This document shows positions 7,735 to 15,459 of a stretch of 64,000 bases of DNA, piece after piece. Position numbers and translations under genes: made by a program. Under the pieces are notes generated by a model. The model did no database searches. It saw only the letters and a program-made list of their open reading frames with translations, and was not told the DNA's origin. This stretch comes from Streptomyces blattellae (GTDB lineage: Bacteria > Actinomycetota > Actinomycetes > Streptomycetales > Streptomycetaceae): NCBI RefSeq assembly GCF_009709555.1, contig NZ_WJBG01000246.1:33664-97663 (forward strand), read 5' to 3'. The number at the start of each line of letters is the position of its first letter. Position 1 is the stretch's first letter.

Positions 7735-8651
7735 GCGCTTGATGGCGCACCTGCGCTCGTACGACCGCCTCGGTCGGCTCCCGCAGGACTGTCGACGCGA
7801 CCGAGTGGTCGGCGCCGATGACGAGGGCGAGCCCCCCGTATGCCCGTGGCGGTGACGTAGACCGGCGGAGCCTCTTGCGCGCCGCTGATGATGTCGGATC
7901 CCTCGGCGGCGCGGCGGAATTCGGAGAACCCGTCGATACTCTGGATGGCCCCGATGGTGGCGCCGAGGCGTTGTCGCATGCGTCGCACGTCGGTCGCGAT
8001 CGACATGACGGGTAGCGGGGCGCCACCGCGGAGACCTTGACCGAGCGGGGCCAGGTCCAGCGGTCCTGCCGGCGCGATGCCGTCGCCGACTCGCTGTACC
8101 GGTCGGCGAGGTCGACGTGGCCTGCCGCGGCGAGGCGGTCGAGCCATTGCGCTTCGTCGTCCGTGAGCGCGTTACTGGCCAGCACCGCCAGGCCCTGTTC
8201 CAGGATGAGCGCCGCGTCCATCGTGACCTCGCGGGTCTGGGCCCACGCGGCGCGGTAAACAGGAGGCCGCCGCCGCCCAGTTGCCGTGGGCGCCCTCCCA
8301 CTCGGCCAGCCACGTCGCGGAGATGATGGCCAAGGGAGTGTCTACGCCCACGGCATCGGCGAGCGCCTCCTGCGTGAGCGCCATAGCCTCCGTCATGTAC
8401 GGGCCGGCCTTCATGCCCAGGTTTCGCGCGAGGTTGTAGCGCACCATCGCGTGGTGTCCGGGGAGGGAGACGCTGTCCGCGAGCGCCTCCCGTAGAAGCG
8501 TGAAAGACTCCTCGTCCCGGTCGTGGTCGCCGCCGGTCCCAGCTTGGACGAAGAGAATCGTACCGAGGAGCGCGGTGACGACGAGGTGTGGCACGGAGCC
8601 TCGCCGAGTGAGCAGGCGTGCCGCACGCAGCGCGGCGATGGCCGAATCCAT
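7735..8651 (-). pseudogene. degraded TPR/CHAT-domain protein
   Basis: Three reading frames in order carry pieces of one Streptomyces CHAT-type protein. The first, from ATG 8651, is a TPR-like helical segment (FTLLREALADSVSLPGH to WLAEWEGAHGNWAAAAS). The second has YRAAWAQTREVTMDAALIL to LAAAGHVDLADRYSE. The third has RQRLGATIGAIQSIDGFSEF, then VYVTATGI and LALVIGADHSV, which start the CHAT domain. The gene therefore has at least three frameshifts, an internal deletion and loss of the C-terminal CHAT catalytic part where it meets the ALDH gene. It is not functional. The limits are approximate. Confidence 0.78.
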
Positions 8652-8736
8652 CGTCGCGGATCAGGACGTGGCCGCTGCGAGTGCCGCGATGCCGCTGCCC
8701 ACCGGATACGCCTCCGCCGTCAGGCAACTCCTCGCG

Positions 8737-8777
8737 CTCGCCTGTGGGTCGGGGACCCTCGCCTGTGGGTCGGGGAC
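8737..8777. repeat. 21-bp tandem duplication
   Basis: Two adjacent copies of a 21-base unit beginning CTCGCCTGTGGGTCGGGGAC (8737-8757 and 8758-8777) lie in non-coding DNA between the CHAT relic and the terminator at 8902. The 8651-8900 interval shows no credible gene. Confidence 0.9.
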
Positions 8778-8901
8778 GGTCCCCGTGGTCGGGGACCTCG
8801 CACCCCACCGTTTCCTGCGAAGCTGGCTGTTGTCAGTGGGCCGCCGGTCACCAGCCTGAGCCGGAGGGCCCGCGAATCCGCCTGGTGGCACAGTCGGGAC
8901 G

Positions 8902-8937
8902 ACGGCCCGGTCGGTGAACCGTCACCGACCGGGCCGT
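8902..8937 (-). terminator. hairpin terminator of the flavohaemoprotein/HPF unit
   Basis: A perfect 16-bp inverted repeat (ACGGCCCGGTCGGTGA and its complement) with a 4-base loop sits 13 bp after the HPF-like gene stop. There is no T run, as is common in Streptomyces. Confidence 0.88.
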
Positions 8938-8950
8938 GCTCACCGTGGAT

Positions 8951-9328
8951 TCACGCGGACTGCTGGCCGCCGCGCCACGGCGGGGCCGCCGTCCGGTGGC
9001 CGTGGTCCCACACGTGGGCGGCCTTGTCGGTCTGTCGGCGCAGCCGGTCCTGGAGCTGGTCGACGAGCTCCGTGCCCGTGGCCTCCTCAGCGAGGACGAC
9101 GACCTGCCGGTTGCCGACGTGCAGTTCGGCTGTCGCCGACCAGGGGCGGTCCGCGTGGTGAGCGGCCGCTCGTGCGATCCGCACCTCGCCGGAGACGTCG
9201 GGCAGTCCCGGTCGGCCCACAACAGCGTCGATCTTCGTACGCGCGTACTCCAGGGTCTGCTCGTCCACCGGGCCGTCTGTCCGCAGCCGCACTGTGGGCG
9301 CTGCGTCCTGCGTGCTGTCGTTCGTCAT
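8951..9328 (-). CDS. HPF/RaiA-like ribosome-associated protein, short form
   Basis: A 125-residue protein (MTNDSTQDAAPTV start, GAGGAGG ribosome site) resembling the N-terminal S30AE fold of hibernation-promoting factors: LEYARTKIDAVVGRPGLPD, the central HADRPWSATAELHVGNRQVVV strand pair, and LVDQLQDRLRRQTDKAAHV. It lacks the C-terminal dimerisation domain of long HPF. Such short or variant HPF genes often lie in dormancy (DosR-type) regulons, and this one follows the flavohaemoprotein by 38 bp. Inferred role: ribosome protection under low oxygen or stress. Sequence divergence makes ribosome binding a prediction. Confidence 0.82.
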   Translation of the reverse strand: MTNDSTQDAAPTVRLRTDGPVDEQTLEYARTKIDAVVGRPGLPDVSGEVRIARAAAHHADRPWSATAELHVGNRQVVVLAEEATGTELVDQLQDRLRRQTDKAAHVWDHGHRTAAPPWRGGQQSA

Positions 9329-9366
9329 TACTCGTTCCTCCTCAGGACGAAAGGGATCGGCACGGT

Positions 9367-10581
9367 TCAGGCGGTGGTGTCGGGCAGCCACAGGTCGGGG
9401 CCGAAGACCTCGTAGCGGATGCGCTGTGACGGAACGCCGGCGCGCAGCAGCTGGGCGCGGGCCTCGCGCATGAACGGCAGCGGGCCGCACAGGAACACCG
9501 TGGCGTTCTCGGGGATTCTGATGCCGTAGAGGTCCATCAGGCCCTCGTGAGCGTCGGGTTCCTCCGGGCCGGGGCGCTCGTACCAGAAGACCGTGCGGGC
9601 GTTGGGCAGTTGCCGAACCAGCTCGCTCGTCTCGGTGCGCAGGGCGTGCTCGGCGGGGGAGCGGTCGGCGTGCAGGACCAGCACCGGGCGGGCCGCGCCG
9701 AGGGCGGTGAGATGGGCCAGGATGCTGGTCATGGGGGTGCCGCCGATGCCTGCAGAGATCAGGACGACGGGAGTGCCGGCGTCGGCCGGGCCGTCGAGGA
9801 AGACGTCTCCGAACGGGGCGGACAGTGTCAGTTCGTCGCCGTCGTGGACCTGTTCGTGCAGAAGGTTGGAGACCTCGCCGTCCGGCGCGTCGGCCGTGCC
9901 GGCGACCCGCTTGACGGTGATCCGCCGCAGTTCCCCGCCCGGGTCGGACGACAGGCTGTACTGGCGCAACTGGTGTACCCCGTCGGCCATGAGAACCCGT
10001 ACGCTCACGTATTGGCCGGCCCGCGCCGACGGGGCCGGTTCGCCGTCGGCCGGGCGGAGCACGAAGGACACCACGTCCGGTGTCTCGGTGCGGCGCTCGA
10101 CGACCGTCCACTGCCGCCACACCTTGCCGGGCTCAACGCCCGCGTCCTGGTACAGGCGGGCCTCACGGCCGATCAGGGCGCCGGCCATCAGCCAGTACAC
10201 CTCGTCCCAGGCGGCGGCGACCTCTGGGGTGACCGCGTCGCCGAGGACGTCGGCTATCGCGCCGAACAGGTACTTGTGGACGATCGTGTACTGGTCGTCG
10301 GTGACGCCGACGGCGGCGTGTTTGTGCGCGATCCGGTCCAGCAACGCGTCCGGGCGGGTGTCCGGATCGTCGAGCAGCGCTGTCGCGAATCCGGCGATCG
10401 AGCCGGCCAGCGCGCGGCGCTGGGCTCCGCTGGCCTGGTTGCCGCGGTTGAACATCCCGTCGAGGAGTTCCGGCCGGTCGCGGAACATCGCGCCGTAGAA
10501 GCGCGTGGTGATCTCGTCGAGCGCGCCGGCCACGGCAGGCAGCGTGGCGCGGATGACGGCGGCGGATTCTGCGGACAGCAT
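9367..10581 (-). CDS. hmp: flavohaemoprotein (nitric oxide dioxygenase type)
   Basis: A 404-residue Hmp-like protein. Residues 1-135 form the globin (FYGAMFRDRPELLDGMFN; proximal His in QYTIVHKYLFGAI). Residues about 150-255 form an FAD-binding reductase domain (RQYSLSSDPGG), and the NAD domain has ISAGIGGTPMTS near 275 and ends FGPDLWLPD. The ATG at 10581 has GGGAG upstream; an open in-frame extension to 10839 covers the promoter box and is unlikely to be translated. Known role: converts NO and O2 to nitrate with NAD(P)H and FAD in the cytoplasm. The palindromic box at 10690 and the HPF-like gene downstream tie it to the dormancy/stress gene group here. Confidence 0.95.
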   Translation of the reverse strand: MLSAESAAVIRATLPAVAGALDEITTRFYGAMFRDRPELLDGMFNRGNQASGAQRRALAGSIAGFATALLDDPDTRPDALLDRIAHKHAAVGVTDDQYTIVHKYLFGAIADVLGDAVTPEVAAAWDEVYWLMAGALIGREARLYQDAGVEPGKVWRQWTVVERRTETPDVVSFVLRPADGEPAPSARAGQYVSVRVLMADGVHQLRQYSLSSDPGGELRRITVKRVAGTADAPDGEVSNLLHEQVHDGDELTLSAPFGDVFLDGPADAGTPVVLISAGIGGTPMTSILAHLTALGAARPVLVLHADRSPAEHALRTETSELVRQLPNARTVFWYERPGPEEPDAHEGLMDLYGIRIPENATVFLCGPLPFMREARAQLLRAGVPSQRIRYEVFGPDLWLPDTTA

Positions 10582-10689
10582 GAAGACTCCCAGGCAGGTG
10601 GGTGAGGTGGGACAGTTGCCGCAACCCAAAGGGCGACCGTCTTCTGTGTAGCAGGCACCGGACCGCGTTTCGGCGGCGCTGAGCGAGGA

Positions 10690-10705
10690 GGGGCCGAACG
10701 GCCCC
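10690..10705. promoter_or_regulatory. DosR/DevR-like box upstream of flavohaemoprotein
   Basis: GGGGCCGAACGGCCCC is a near-perfect palindrome (GGGCC-N4-GGCCC core) about 110 bp upstream of the hmp ATG. The same core and distance recur upstream of the universal stress protein and alcohol dehydrogenase genes. The DosR assignment is inference. Confidence 0.55.
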
Positions 10706-10875
10706 ACCGATTCAGGCACAGCGGCCCCATGGGTCCCACCCGGGCCAGGGCCGGATGGTGCGGGGACGACCTCCCGTCGGCCCTGTCCGTTTCCGTTGTC
10801 GGAGGCGTCCGACAACGATGGCGTTCGCAGTCGCCCCACAAGAAACGTGTGGCGGAGTTCGGATCGCTCGGTGGC

Positions 10876-11148
10876 CTACTGGTCGCGGTGCCACTCCCGG
10901 TACGCGGCCACGGCCGTCGGCAGAGTGGGGAAGATCCGCTCGGTGCCGACCGTGTCCGCGAGGCCGTACGCCGTCAGGTCGTCCAGCAGGTCCTGCTTGA
11001 CGCGGGCGAGGGCGAAGACGAGGCCGCGGTCGGTGAGTTCGCGGCGGAGTTCGTCGACGGCGTCCAGGGCGGTGATGTCGACCTCGACGTGGGCCTCGGT
11101 GTTGAGGACGAACCATTGGGCCGGGCTGGACTGTTCGTCGACCGCCAA
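10876..11148 (-). pseudogene. C-terminal STAS-domain remnant of a SulP-type anion transporter
   Basis: About 90 codons match the end of SulP transporters: the STAS core LDAVDELRRELTDRGLVFAL, VKQDLLDDLTAYGLADTVG, and the terminal FPTLPTAVAAYREWH. The membrane domain is absent; upstream sequence turns directly into a hexanucleotide repeat and then a GAPDH fragment. It is therefore a relic, not a free STAS protein, although a GTG/ATG start inside the frame could allow translation of the fragment. Confidence 0.8.
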
Positions 11149-11154
11149 ACTCCG

Positions 11155-11247
11155 GCAGGCGCAGGCGCAGGCGCAGGCGCAGGCGCAGGTCCAGGTCCAG
11201 GTCCAGGTCCAGGTCCAGGTCCAGGTCTAGGTCCAGGTCTAGGTCCC
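11155..11247. repeat. hexanucleotide repeat block (GGCGCA)n then (GGTCCA)n
   Basis: About 7 copies of GGCGCA are followed by about 8-9 copies of GGTCCA with two GGTCTA variants. The block exactly bridges the SulP/STAS relic and the GAPDH relic. On the minus strand it would read as alternating Asp-Leu and Arg-Leu, but no sound gene uses that frame. Confidence 0.95.
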
Positions 11248-11590
11248 GGGCCGTTCCGGTGCTGGTCGGGATGATGTTCACGGCGGCGGTGCGGCCACGG
11301 CGCAGGTCCTTGTGAGGGCCGTCGAGGACGACCTGGTCGTTGGTGCAGCCGTGTCCGGGTCGTACCGTGTCCTTGTTTGCGCCCATGACGACGGTGGCGT
11401 CAACTCCCTTGCCCGGCACGGACAGCAGCACCTTGCGGGCCCCGCCCTTCAGGTGCAGCCCGGCGTCCTCGCGGTTGTGGAAGCGTCCGGTGGACTCAAT
11501 GACGACGTCCACGCTGAGGCCGGCCCGGTCCAGGGCGGCGGGATCGCGTTCGGCGGTCCCGGCGATGCGGTGGCCGTCGTATATCGCCAG
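11248..11590 (-). pseudogene. glyceraldehyde-3-phosphate dehydrogenase fragment with internal deletion
   Basis: Minus-strand codons read YDGHRIAGTAERDPAALD, then VDVVIESTGRF and GARKVLLSVPGKGVDATVVMG, as in GapA. They then jump to TNDQVVLDGPHKDLRRGR and IIPTSTGTA. The stretch carrying the catalytic Cys (SxASCTTN) is deleted, and both the N-terminal NAD motif and the C-terminus are missing. The fragment ends abruptly at the hexanucleotide repeat. Confidence 0.88.
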
Positions 11591-11797
11591 TCGCGGGAAT
11601 CGGACCGTCAGATGGCGGGACCGGTCCTTCCCTGTCGCAGATCATGCGCGTTTCCGGGCCCGAACGGCCCTTTCCGCTCCGACGTTTCCGCATTCCGACG
11701 CGTACCGGTTTCGACCGTCTGCCCCGCGTCGGCTGGTGCCGAACGCCAAGGGGGAGGCCGGACGGGCCTCAACTATGAGGACCATGCCGTGCGAGTC

Positions 11798-11812
11798 GGG
11801 ACCATCGGCCCC
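11798..11812. promoter_or_regulatory. DosR/DevR-like box upstream of universal stress protein
   Basis: GGGACCATCGGCCCC has the core GGGAC-N4-GGCCC, 93 bp before the USP start. A weaker related palindrome, GGGCCCGAACGGCCC, lies at 11656-11670. Confidence 0.55.
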
Positions 11813-11904
11813 TGGAACCGCGGCCGCGTGGTCGGGACGCTCGGGACCAGGGCCGGCGCCATCGTCCGCGGCCCGCTGGTCTCGTATACCGGAGGTGTCT
11901 TTCC

Positions 11905-12777
11905 ATGATTCGCCCCATAACTGTCGGCCTCGACGGATCTCCCGAAAGCCTGGCCGCCGCCGACTGGGCCGCGCGCGAGGCGCTGCGCCGTGCCGTGCCC
12001 CTGCATCTGGTGCATGCCTCGATCTGGCAGCCGCACGACGTACCCGCCGCTCAGGACCTGGACACGCAGAAGCACTGGGCTCTGCGCGTTCTGCGGGAGG
12101 CCGAGGAAGAACTGCGCGGCAGGTATCCGGAGCTGGTGGTCAGCACAGAGCAGATATCCGACACCGCAGCCGAGGTACTGCTGGGGCAGGCGGAGAAGGC
12201 GCAGATGCTGGTGCTCGGCTCCAGCGGTCACGGCGCCATTGCCGGGTTCCTGCTCGGCTCCGTCGGGCAGCAGGTGCTCGCACGGGCGAACAGCCCGGTG
12301 GTCATGGTGCGGGCGAACACCTCCTCGTCCGCCGGGCACGACGGTGGAGAGGTCGTGGTCGGGCTCGACGACCTGGGCGACCCGGCCGCGCCCCTGCTGG
12401 AATTCGCCTTCGCCTCGGCCGCCGCCCGCGGGACCGCACTGCGCGCTGTGCACGCGCCGAACCTGCCGCCGCTGTACGGACACGGCCCGGTAGTGGGGCA
12501 GCTGGCCAGCCAGGAAGGCGGCATCACCGGGCAGGCGAAGAAGGCACTGGCCGACACTCTCACGCCGTGGCGCGAAAAGTACCCGCAGGTCCCGGTCGCC
12601 CACACCGTCGAACTCGCGCGCCCGTCCGGAGTCGTACTGCGCGCAGCCGCGTCGGCCGGACTCGTCGTGGTCGGCCGCCGCACGCACCGTCCGGCGCTCG
12701 GTATGCGCATCGGACCGGTGGCCCACGCCGTGCTGCACCACACCGCCGCCCCGGTCGCCGTCGTGCCTCACGACTGA
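11905..12777 (+). CDS. universal stress protein, tandem UspA domains
   Basis: A 290-residue protein of two Usp domains. Domain 1 (about 1-140) starts ITVGLDGSPESLAAADWA and carries the ATP-loop pattern GSSGHGAIAGFLLGSVGQQV followed by SPVVMVR. Domain 2 (about 150-290) has VVVGLDDLGDPAAPLLEFAF and ends VVVGRRTHRPALGMRIGPV, AAPVAVVPHD. GGAGGTG precedes the ATG. Tandem Usps of this type are frequent in actinobacterial DosR/OsdR-controlled clusters. The DosR-like box 93 bp upstream and the neighbouring flavohaemoprotein and alcohol dehydrogenase support that setting. The molecular function (ATP binding, stress survival) is known only for the family. Confidence 0.95.
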   Translation: MIRPITVGLDGSPESLAAADWAAREALRRAVPLHLVHASIWQPHDVPAAQDLDTQKHWALRVLREAEEELRGRYPELVVSTEQISDTAAEVLLGQAEKAQMLVLGSSGHGAIAGFLLGSVGQQVLARANSPVVMVRANTSSSAGHDGGEVVVGLDDLGDPAAPLLEFAFASAAARGTALRAVHAPNLPPLYGHGPVVGQLASQEGGITGQAKKALADTLTPWREKYPQVPVAHTVELARPSGVVLRAAASAGLVVVGRRTHRPALGMRIGPVAHAVLHHTAAPVAVVPHD

Positions 12778-12800
12778 GGGGCTGGGTGCCGCCTGGCTTT

Positions 12801-12816
12801 GGGGCCGGGTGGCCCC
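12801..12816. promoter_or_regulatory. DosR/DevR-like box upstream of alcohol dehydrogenase
   Basis: GGGGCCGGGTGGCCCC shares the GGGCC-N4-GGCCC core of the box at 10690 and lies about 90-100 bp before the ATG of the alcohol dehydrogenase, in the short space after the USP gene. Confidence 0.55.
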
Positions 12817-12903
12817 ATCGTGAGGACATCCGGTACCTGCCGCCGCAACGCGGACCGGCCGACCCTTGAACCGCACCGACGAGACAGACCCGAGGAGCAT
12901 CAA

Positions 12904-13914
12904 ATGAAGGCAGCAGTCGTCCGGTCCTTCGGCGAGCCGCTGGTGATCGAGGAGCGGCCGGACCCGGAGCCCGGCCCCGGTCAGGTACGCATCCGCTTGG
13001 AGGCGTCCGGGCTGTGCCACACCGACATCCACGCGGCGCACGGTGACTGGCCGGTCAAGCCCACCCCGCCGTTCGTCCCCGGTCACGAGGGTGTCGGCAT
13101 CGTCGAGGCGCTCGGCGAACGGGTGACGCACCTGGCGGTCGGGCAGCGGGTGGCGGTGCCCTGGCTGGGCTGGGCCTGCGGGCGGTGCGAGCACTGCCTG
13201 TCGGGCTGGGAGACGCTGTGCGAGAAGCAGCAGAACACCGGCTACAGCGTGGACGGCGGCTACGCCGAGAAGATGCTTGCTCCGGCCGACTTCGCCGCTC
13301 CGGTCCCCGAGACCATCGACCCGCGTGACGCCGCTCCGCTGACCTGCGCCGGTGTCACCACGTACAAGGCGCTGAAGGTCGCGGGCGTCGCTCCGGCCCA
13401 GCTGGTGGCGATCTCCGGCATCGGCGGTCTCGGGCACCTGGCCGTGCAGTACGCGAAGATCGCCGGGGCCACGGTAGCCGCGATCGACGTCACCGACGAC
13501 AAGCTCGACCTCGCCCGGGAGCTCGGCGCCGACATCCTCATCGACGCCCGCAAGGAGGATCCGGCCGAGGTGCTCAAGCAGCACGGCGGCGCGCACGCGG
13601 CGCTCGCGCTGGCCGTCAACGAGCAGGCGTTCGCCTCCGTCTACGGCGGGCTGCGGCGCGGCGGCAAGCTGGTCATGGTCGCCCTGCCCGCGGGCGGAAC
13701 CATCAGCGTGCCGATCTTCGACACCGTGGTGAACGGCACCTCCGTCATCGGCTCCATCGTCGGCACCCGCCAGGACCTGGACGAGGTCTTCAAACTGCAC
13801 GCCGCCGGACGCACCAAGGTGATCTACGAGACCCGGCCGCTGGAGACTGTCAACGAGTCCATCGCCGAAGTCCTGGACGGGCGGATCAAGGCACGCATCG
13901 TCTTCGAGATGTGA
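12904..13914 (+). CDS. zinc-dependent alcohol dehydrogenase
   Basis: A 336-residue medium-chain ADH. Catalytic zinc ligands are Cys38 (GLCHTDIH), His61-Glu62 (GHEGVG) and a Cys near 147 (PLTCAGVTTYKAL). The structural zinc lobe holds Cys92, Cys95, Cys98 and Cys106. The Rossmann motif is GIGGLGHLAVQYAK near 172. The pattern is that of bacterial AdhA/AdhP ethanol-active enzymes. A GAGGAG ribosome site precedes the ATG. A perfect 13-bp hairpin follows the stop. It pairs naturally with the stress genes upstream: fermentative NADH re-oxidation when oxygen is low. This is inferred from family and from the shared promoter box. Confidence 0.94.
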   Translation: MKAAVVRSFGEPLVIEERPDPEPGPGQVRIRLEASGLCHTDIHAAHGDWPVKPTPPFVPGHEGVGIVEALGERVTHLAVGQRVAVPWLGWACGRCEHCLSGWETLCEKQQNTGYSVDGGYAEKMLAPADFAAPVPETIDPRDAAPLTCAGVTTYKALKVAGVAPAQLVAISGIGGLGHLAVQYAKIAGATVAAIDVTDDKLDLARELGADILIDARKEDPAEVLKQHGGAHAALALAVNEQAFASVYGGLRRGGKLVMVALPAGGTISVPIFDTVVNGTSVIGSIVGTRQDLDEVFKLHAAGRTKVIYETRPLETVNESIAEVLDGRIKARIVFEM

Positions 13915-13928
13915 CCCGCCCAACCCGC

Positions 13929-13968
13929 CGCCGACCGGGCGTCAACCGGGGCCAGCGCCCGGTCGGCG
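13929..13968 (+). terminator. terminator hairpin after alcohol dehydrogenase
   Basis: CGCCGACCGGGCG (13929-13941) and its exact complement at 13956-13968 form a 13-bp stem with a 14-base loop, 15 bp after the stop codon. Confidence 0.85.
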
Positions 13969-14034
13969 ACCCGGCCCAGGCAACCCCGTCCCCCGTTATG
14001 TTCTTCGCGGTCCTGCAAGAGGGCCGCTGGCCTC

Positions 14035-14714
14035 CGGGCCCGGACGAAGGTGCGGCCACAGAGCGGCGGAACGCAGGACACGCCTGACGAGCCGCTCCTC
14101 GCGGCCATCATCTATGTCCTGGTCAGCAGATGCGCCTGGCGCCAACTGCCGCCCTGCTTCGGGATATCGAAGTCGACCGTCCACCGCCGGTTCCTGATCT
14201 GGTCGAGAGCCGGTGTCTGGGGACGCGCCTCCACGAAGCCGTGCTGCACCGCCTCGACGACGCCGGCCTCATCGACGTCACCCGCGTCGTGCTCGGCACC
14301 GCCCACGTCGGGCTGAAAAAGAGGGGCGGACACACAGGTCCGAGTCCCGTGGACCGGGGCAAGCCGGGCTCCAAGACGCACACCCTGTCGGACGTGAACG
14401 GGGCTGGGCTACCCCTTCTCGTCGGCATCTCAGCCGGCAACACCCATGACAGTGAAGGGCTGAAGCCCATGGTGGCGGGTCACCAAACGAGACACGACCC
14501 TGATCGAGTCAAGCGAACGACTAGAGCGGCGCCGCCGGGTCATCGAGCGCACCATGTCCTGCTGTCCTGCTGTCCTGCTGTCCTGCTGTCCTGGCTGTCC
14601 GGCTACCGCCGGCTCAGCGCTCGCCGCGAACGCAATCCCCGCAACTACCTGGCTTTCCTCAGACTTGCCGCCGCTCTGTGCTGCTACAAGCGACTCGTCC
14701 GCCTCACCACATAG
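14035..14714 (+). pseudogene. IS5-family transposase remnant
   Basis: Two frames carry pieces of one IS5-type DDE transposase. The first reads VRPQSGGTQ, then LLAAIIYVLVSRCAWRQLPPCFGISKSTVHRRF. The second continues LHEAVLHRLDDAGLIDVTRV, GPSPVDRGKPGSKTHTLSDV and GISAGNTHDSEGLKPM, and later GYRRLSARRERNPRNYLAFL. The middle of the catalytic domain is lost and replaced in part by an octamer repeat. At least one frameshift plus a deletion make it inactive. Confidence 0.85.
14555..14594. repeat. octanucleotide tandem repeat (TGTCCTGC)x5
   Basis: Four exact copies of TGTCCTGC and a fifth with one change lie inside the IS5 transposase relic at the site of its internal deletion. Confidence 0.95.
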
Positions 14715-14735
14715 GACACGGTCTCAGCGATTGTC

Positions 14736-14766
14736 TCACGTGGCAGGTTTCGCGAGCTTCTTGTAA
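14736..14766 (-). mobile_element. orphan terminal fragment of another IS5-family element
   Basis: The minus strand reads CYKKLAKPAT and stop, the typical C-terminus of this transposase group, followed by the end sequence CACGTGAGACA. The rest of that element is absent; a DinB gene occupies the position where its body should be. The same end sequence (TGTCTCACGTG) appears at 15464-15474 at the left end of the next IS relic. Confidence 0.6.
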
Positions 14767-14871
14767 CAGGTGTCAGGGCGGCGGCCTTGGCCGGGCCTCG
14801 GCTCTGCCAGTCGTTGCGGACCATGTACGGGATCTTGAGACCACGAGCAGCCCATGGCAGGCTCGGGCCGC

Positions 14872-15456
14872 ATGATCGACGAATTCGCGAAGGGCAACCT
14901 GCACGGGAGACTGCGGCGGGACCGCAAGGCGCTGCTCTGGAAACTCGACGGCTTGTCCGAATACGACGCCCGCCGACCTTTGACAGTGACCGGGACCAAC
15001 CTCCTCGGCCTGGTCAAACACGTGGCCACCGTCGAGGCCAGGTACTTCGGCGAGGTCTTCGACCGCCCCTCCCCGGAACCGCTGCCCCGGTGGCAGGACT
15101 CCAACGGCAGCGATCTGTGGGCGACCGAGGACGAGACCTGCGACCAGATCGTCGAGTTCTACCGGCGCACGTGGGAACACTCGGACGCGACGATCAACGA
15201 GCTTCCCCTCGACGCCCCCGGCCATGTGCCGTGGTGGCCGGAGCCTTATGCCGACACGAACCTGTTCGCCATCGTCGTCCATGTCCTCGGCGAGTCCATC
15301 CGGCATGCCGGGCACGCCGATATCCTGCGCGAGGGCCTCGACGGCCGGACCGGGCTGCGCGTCGAACACGAGCAGCCGATCGACGAGGAAGCCCGTGCAG
15401 CCTACTGCGCGAAGATCGAGCAGGCCGCCAGGTTGGCCGCGCCAATCAAGGCTTAG
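14872..15456 (+). CDS. DinB-family (DUF664) putative metal-binding protein
   Basis: A 194-residue protein of the DinB/YfiT-like four-helix bundle superfamily: LRRDRKALLWKLDGLSEYDARRP, LLGLVKHVATVEARYFGEVF, and HVLGESIRHAGHADILREGLDG. The His residues in KHVATVEA and in ESIRHAGHAD supply the usual metal triad. The ATG at 14872 begins the typical MIDEFAKGNLHGRL; another ATG at 14854 is possible. It stands alone between IS relics. Members include mycothiol- or bacillithiol-dependent S-transferases, so a thiol-transferase role is possible but not shown. Confidence 0.9.
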   Translation: MIDEFAKGNLHGRLRRDRKALLWKLDGLSEYDARRPLTVTGTNLLGLVKHVATVEARYFGEVFDRPSPEPLPRWQDSNGSDLWATEDETCDQIVEFYRRTWEHSDATINELPLDAPGHVPWWPEPYADTNLFAIVVHVLGESIRHAGHADILREGLDGRTGLRVEHEQPIDEEARAAYCAKIEQAARLAAPIKA

Positions 15457-15459
15457 AGG

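Noticed and set aside
10582..10839. In-frame extension of the flavohaemoprotein with a Cys-rich segment (CGNCPTSPTC)
   Set aside because: The extension covers the palindromic box and a good ribosome site lies before ATG 10581, so it is read as leader DNA. It is still odd that the frame is open.
10712..11512. Protein with (Asp-Leu)n(Arg-Leu)n repeats
   Set aside because: It is a frame through the hexanucleotide block that begins in a GAPDH relic and continues in the wrong frame of the STAS relic.
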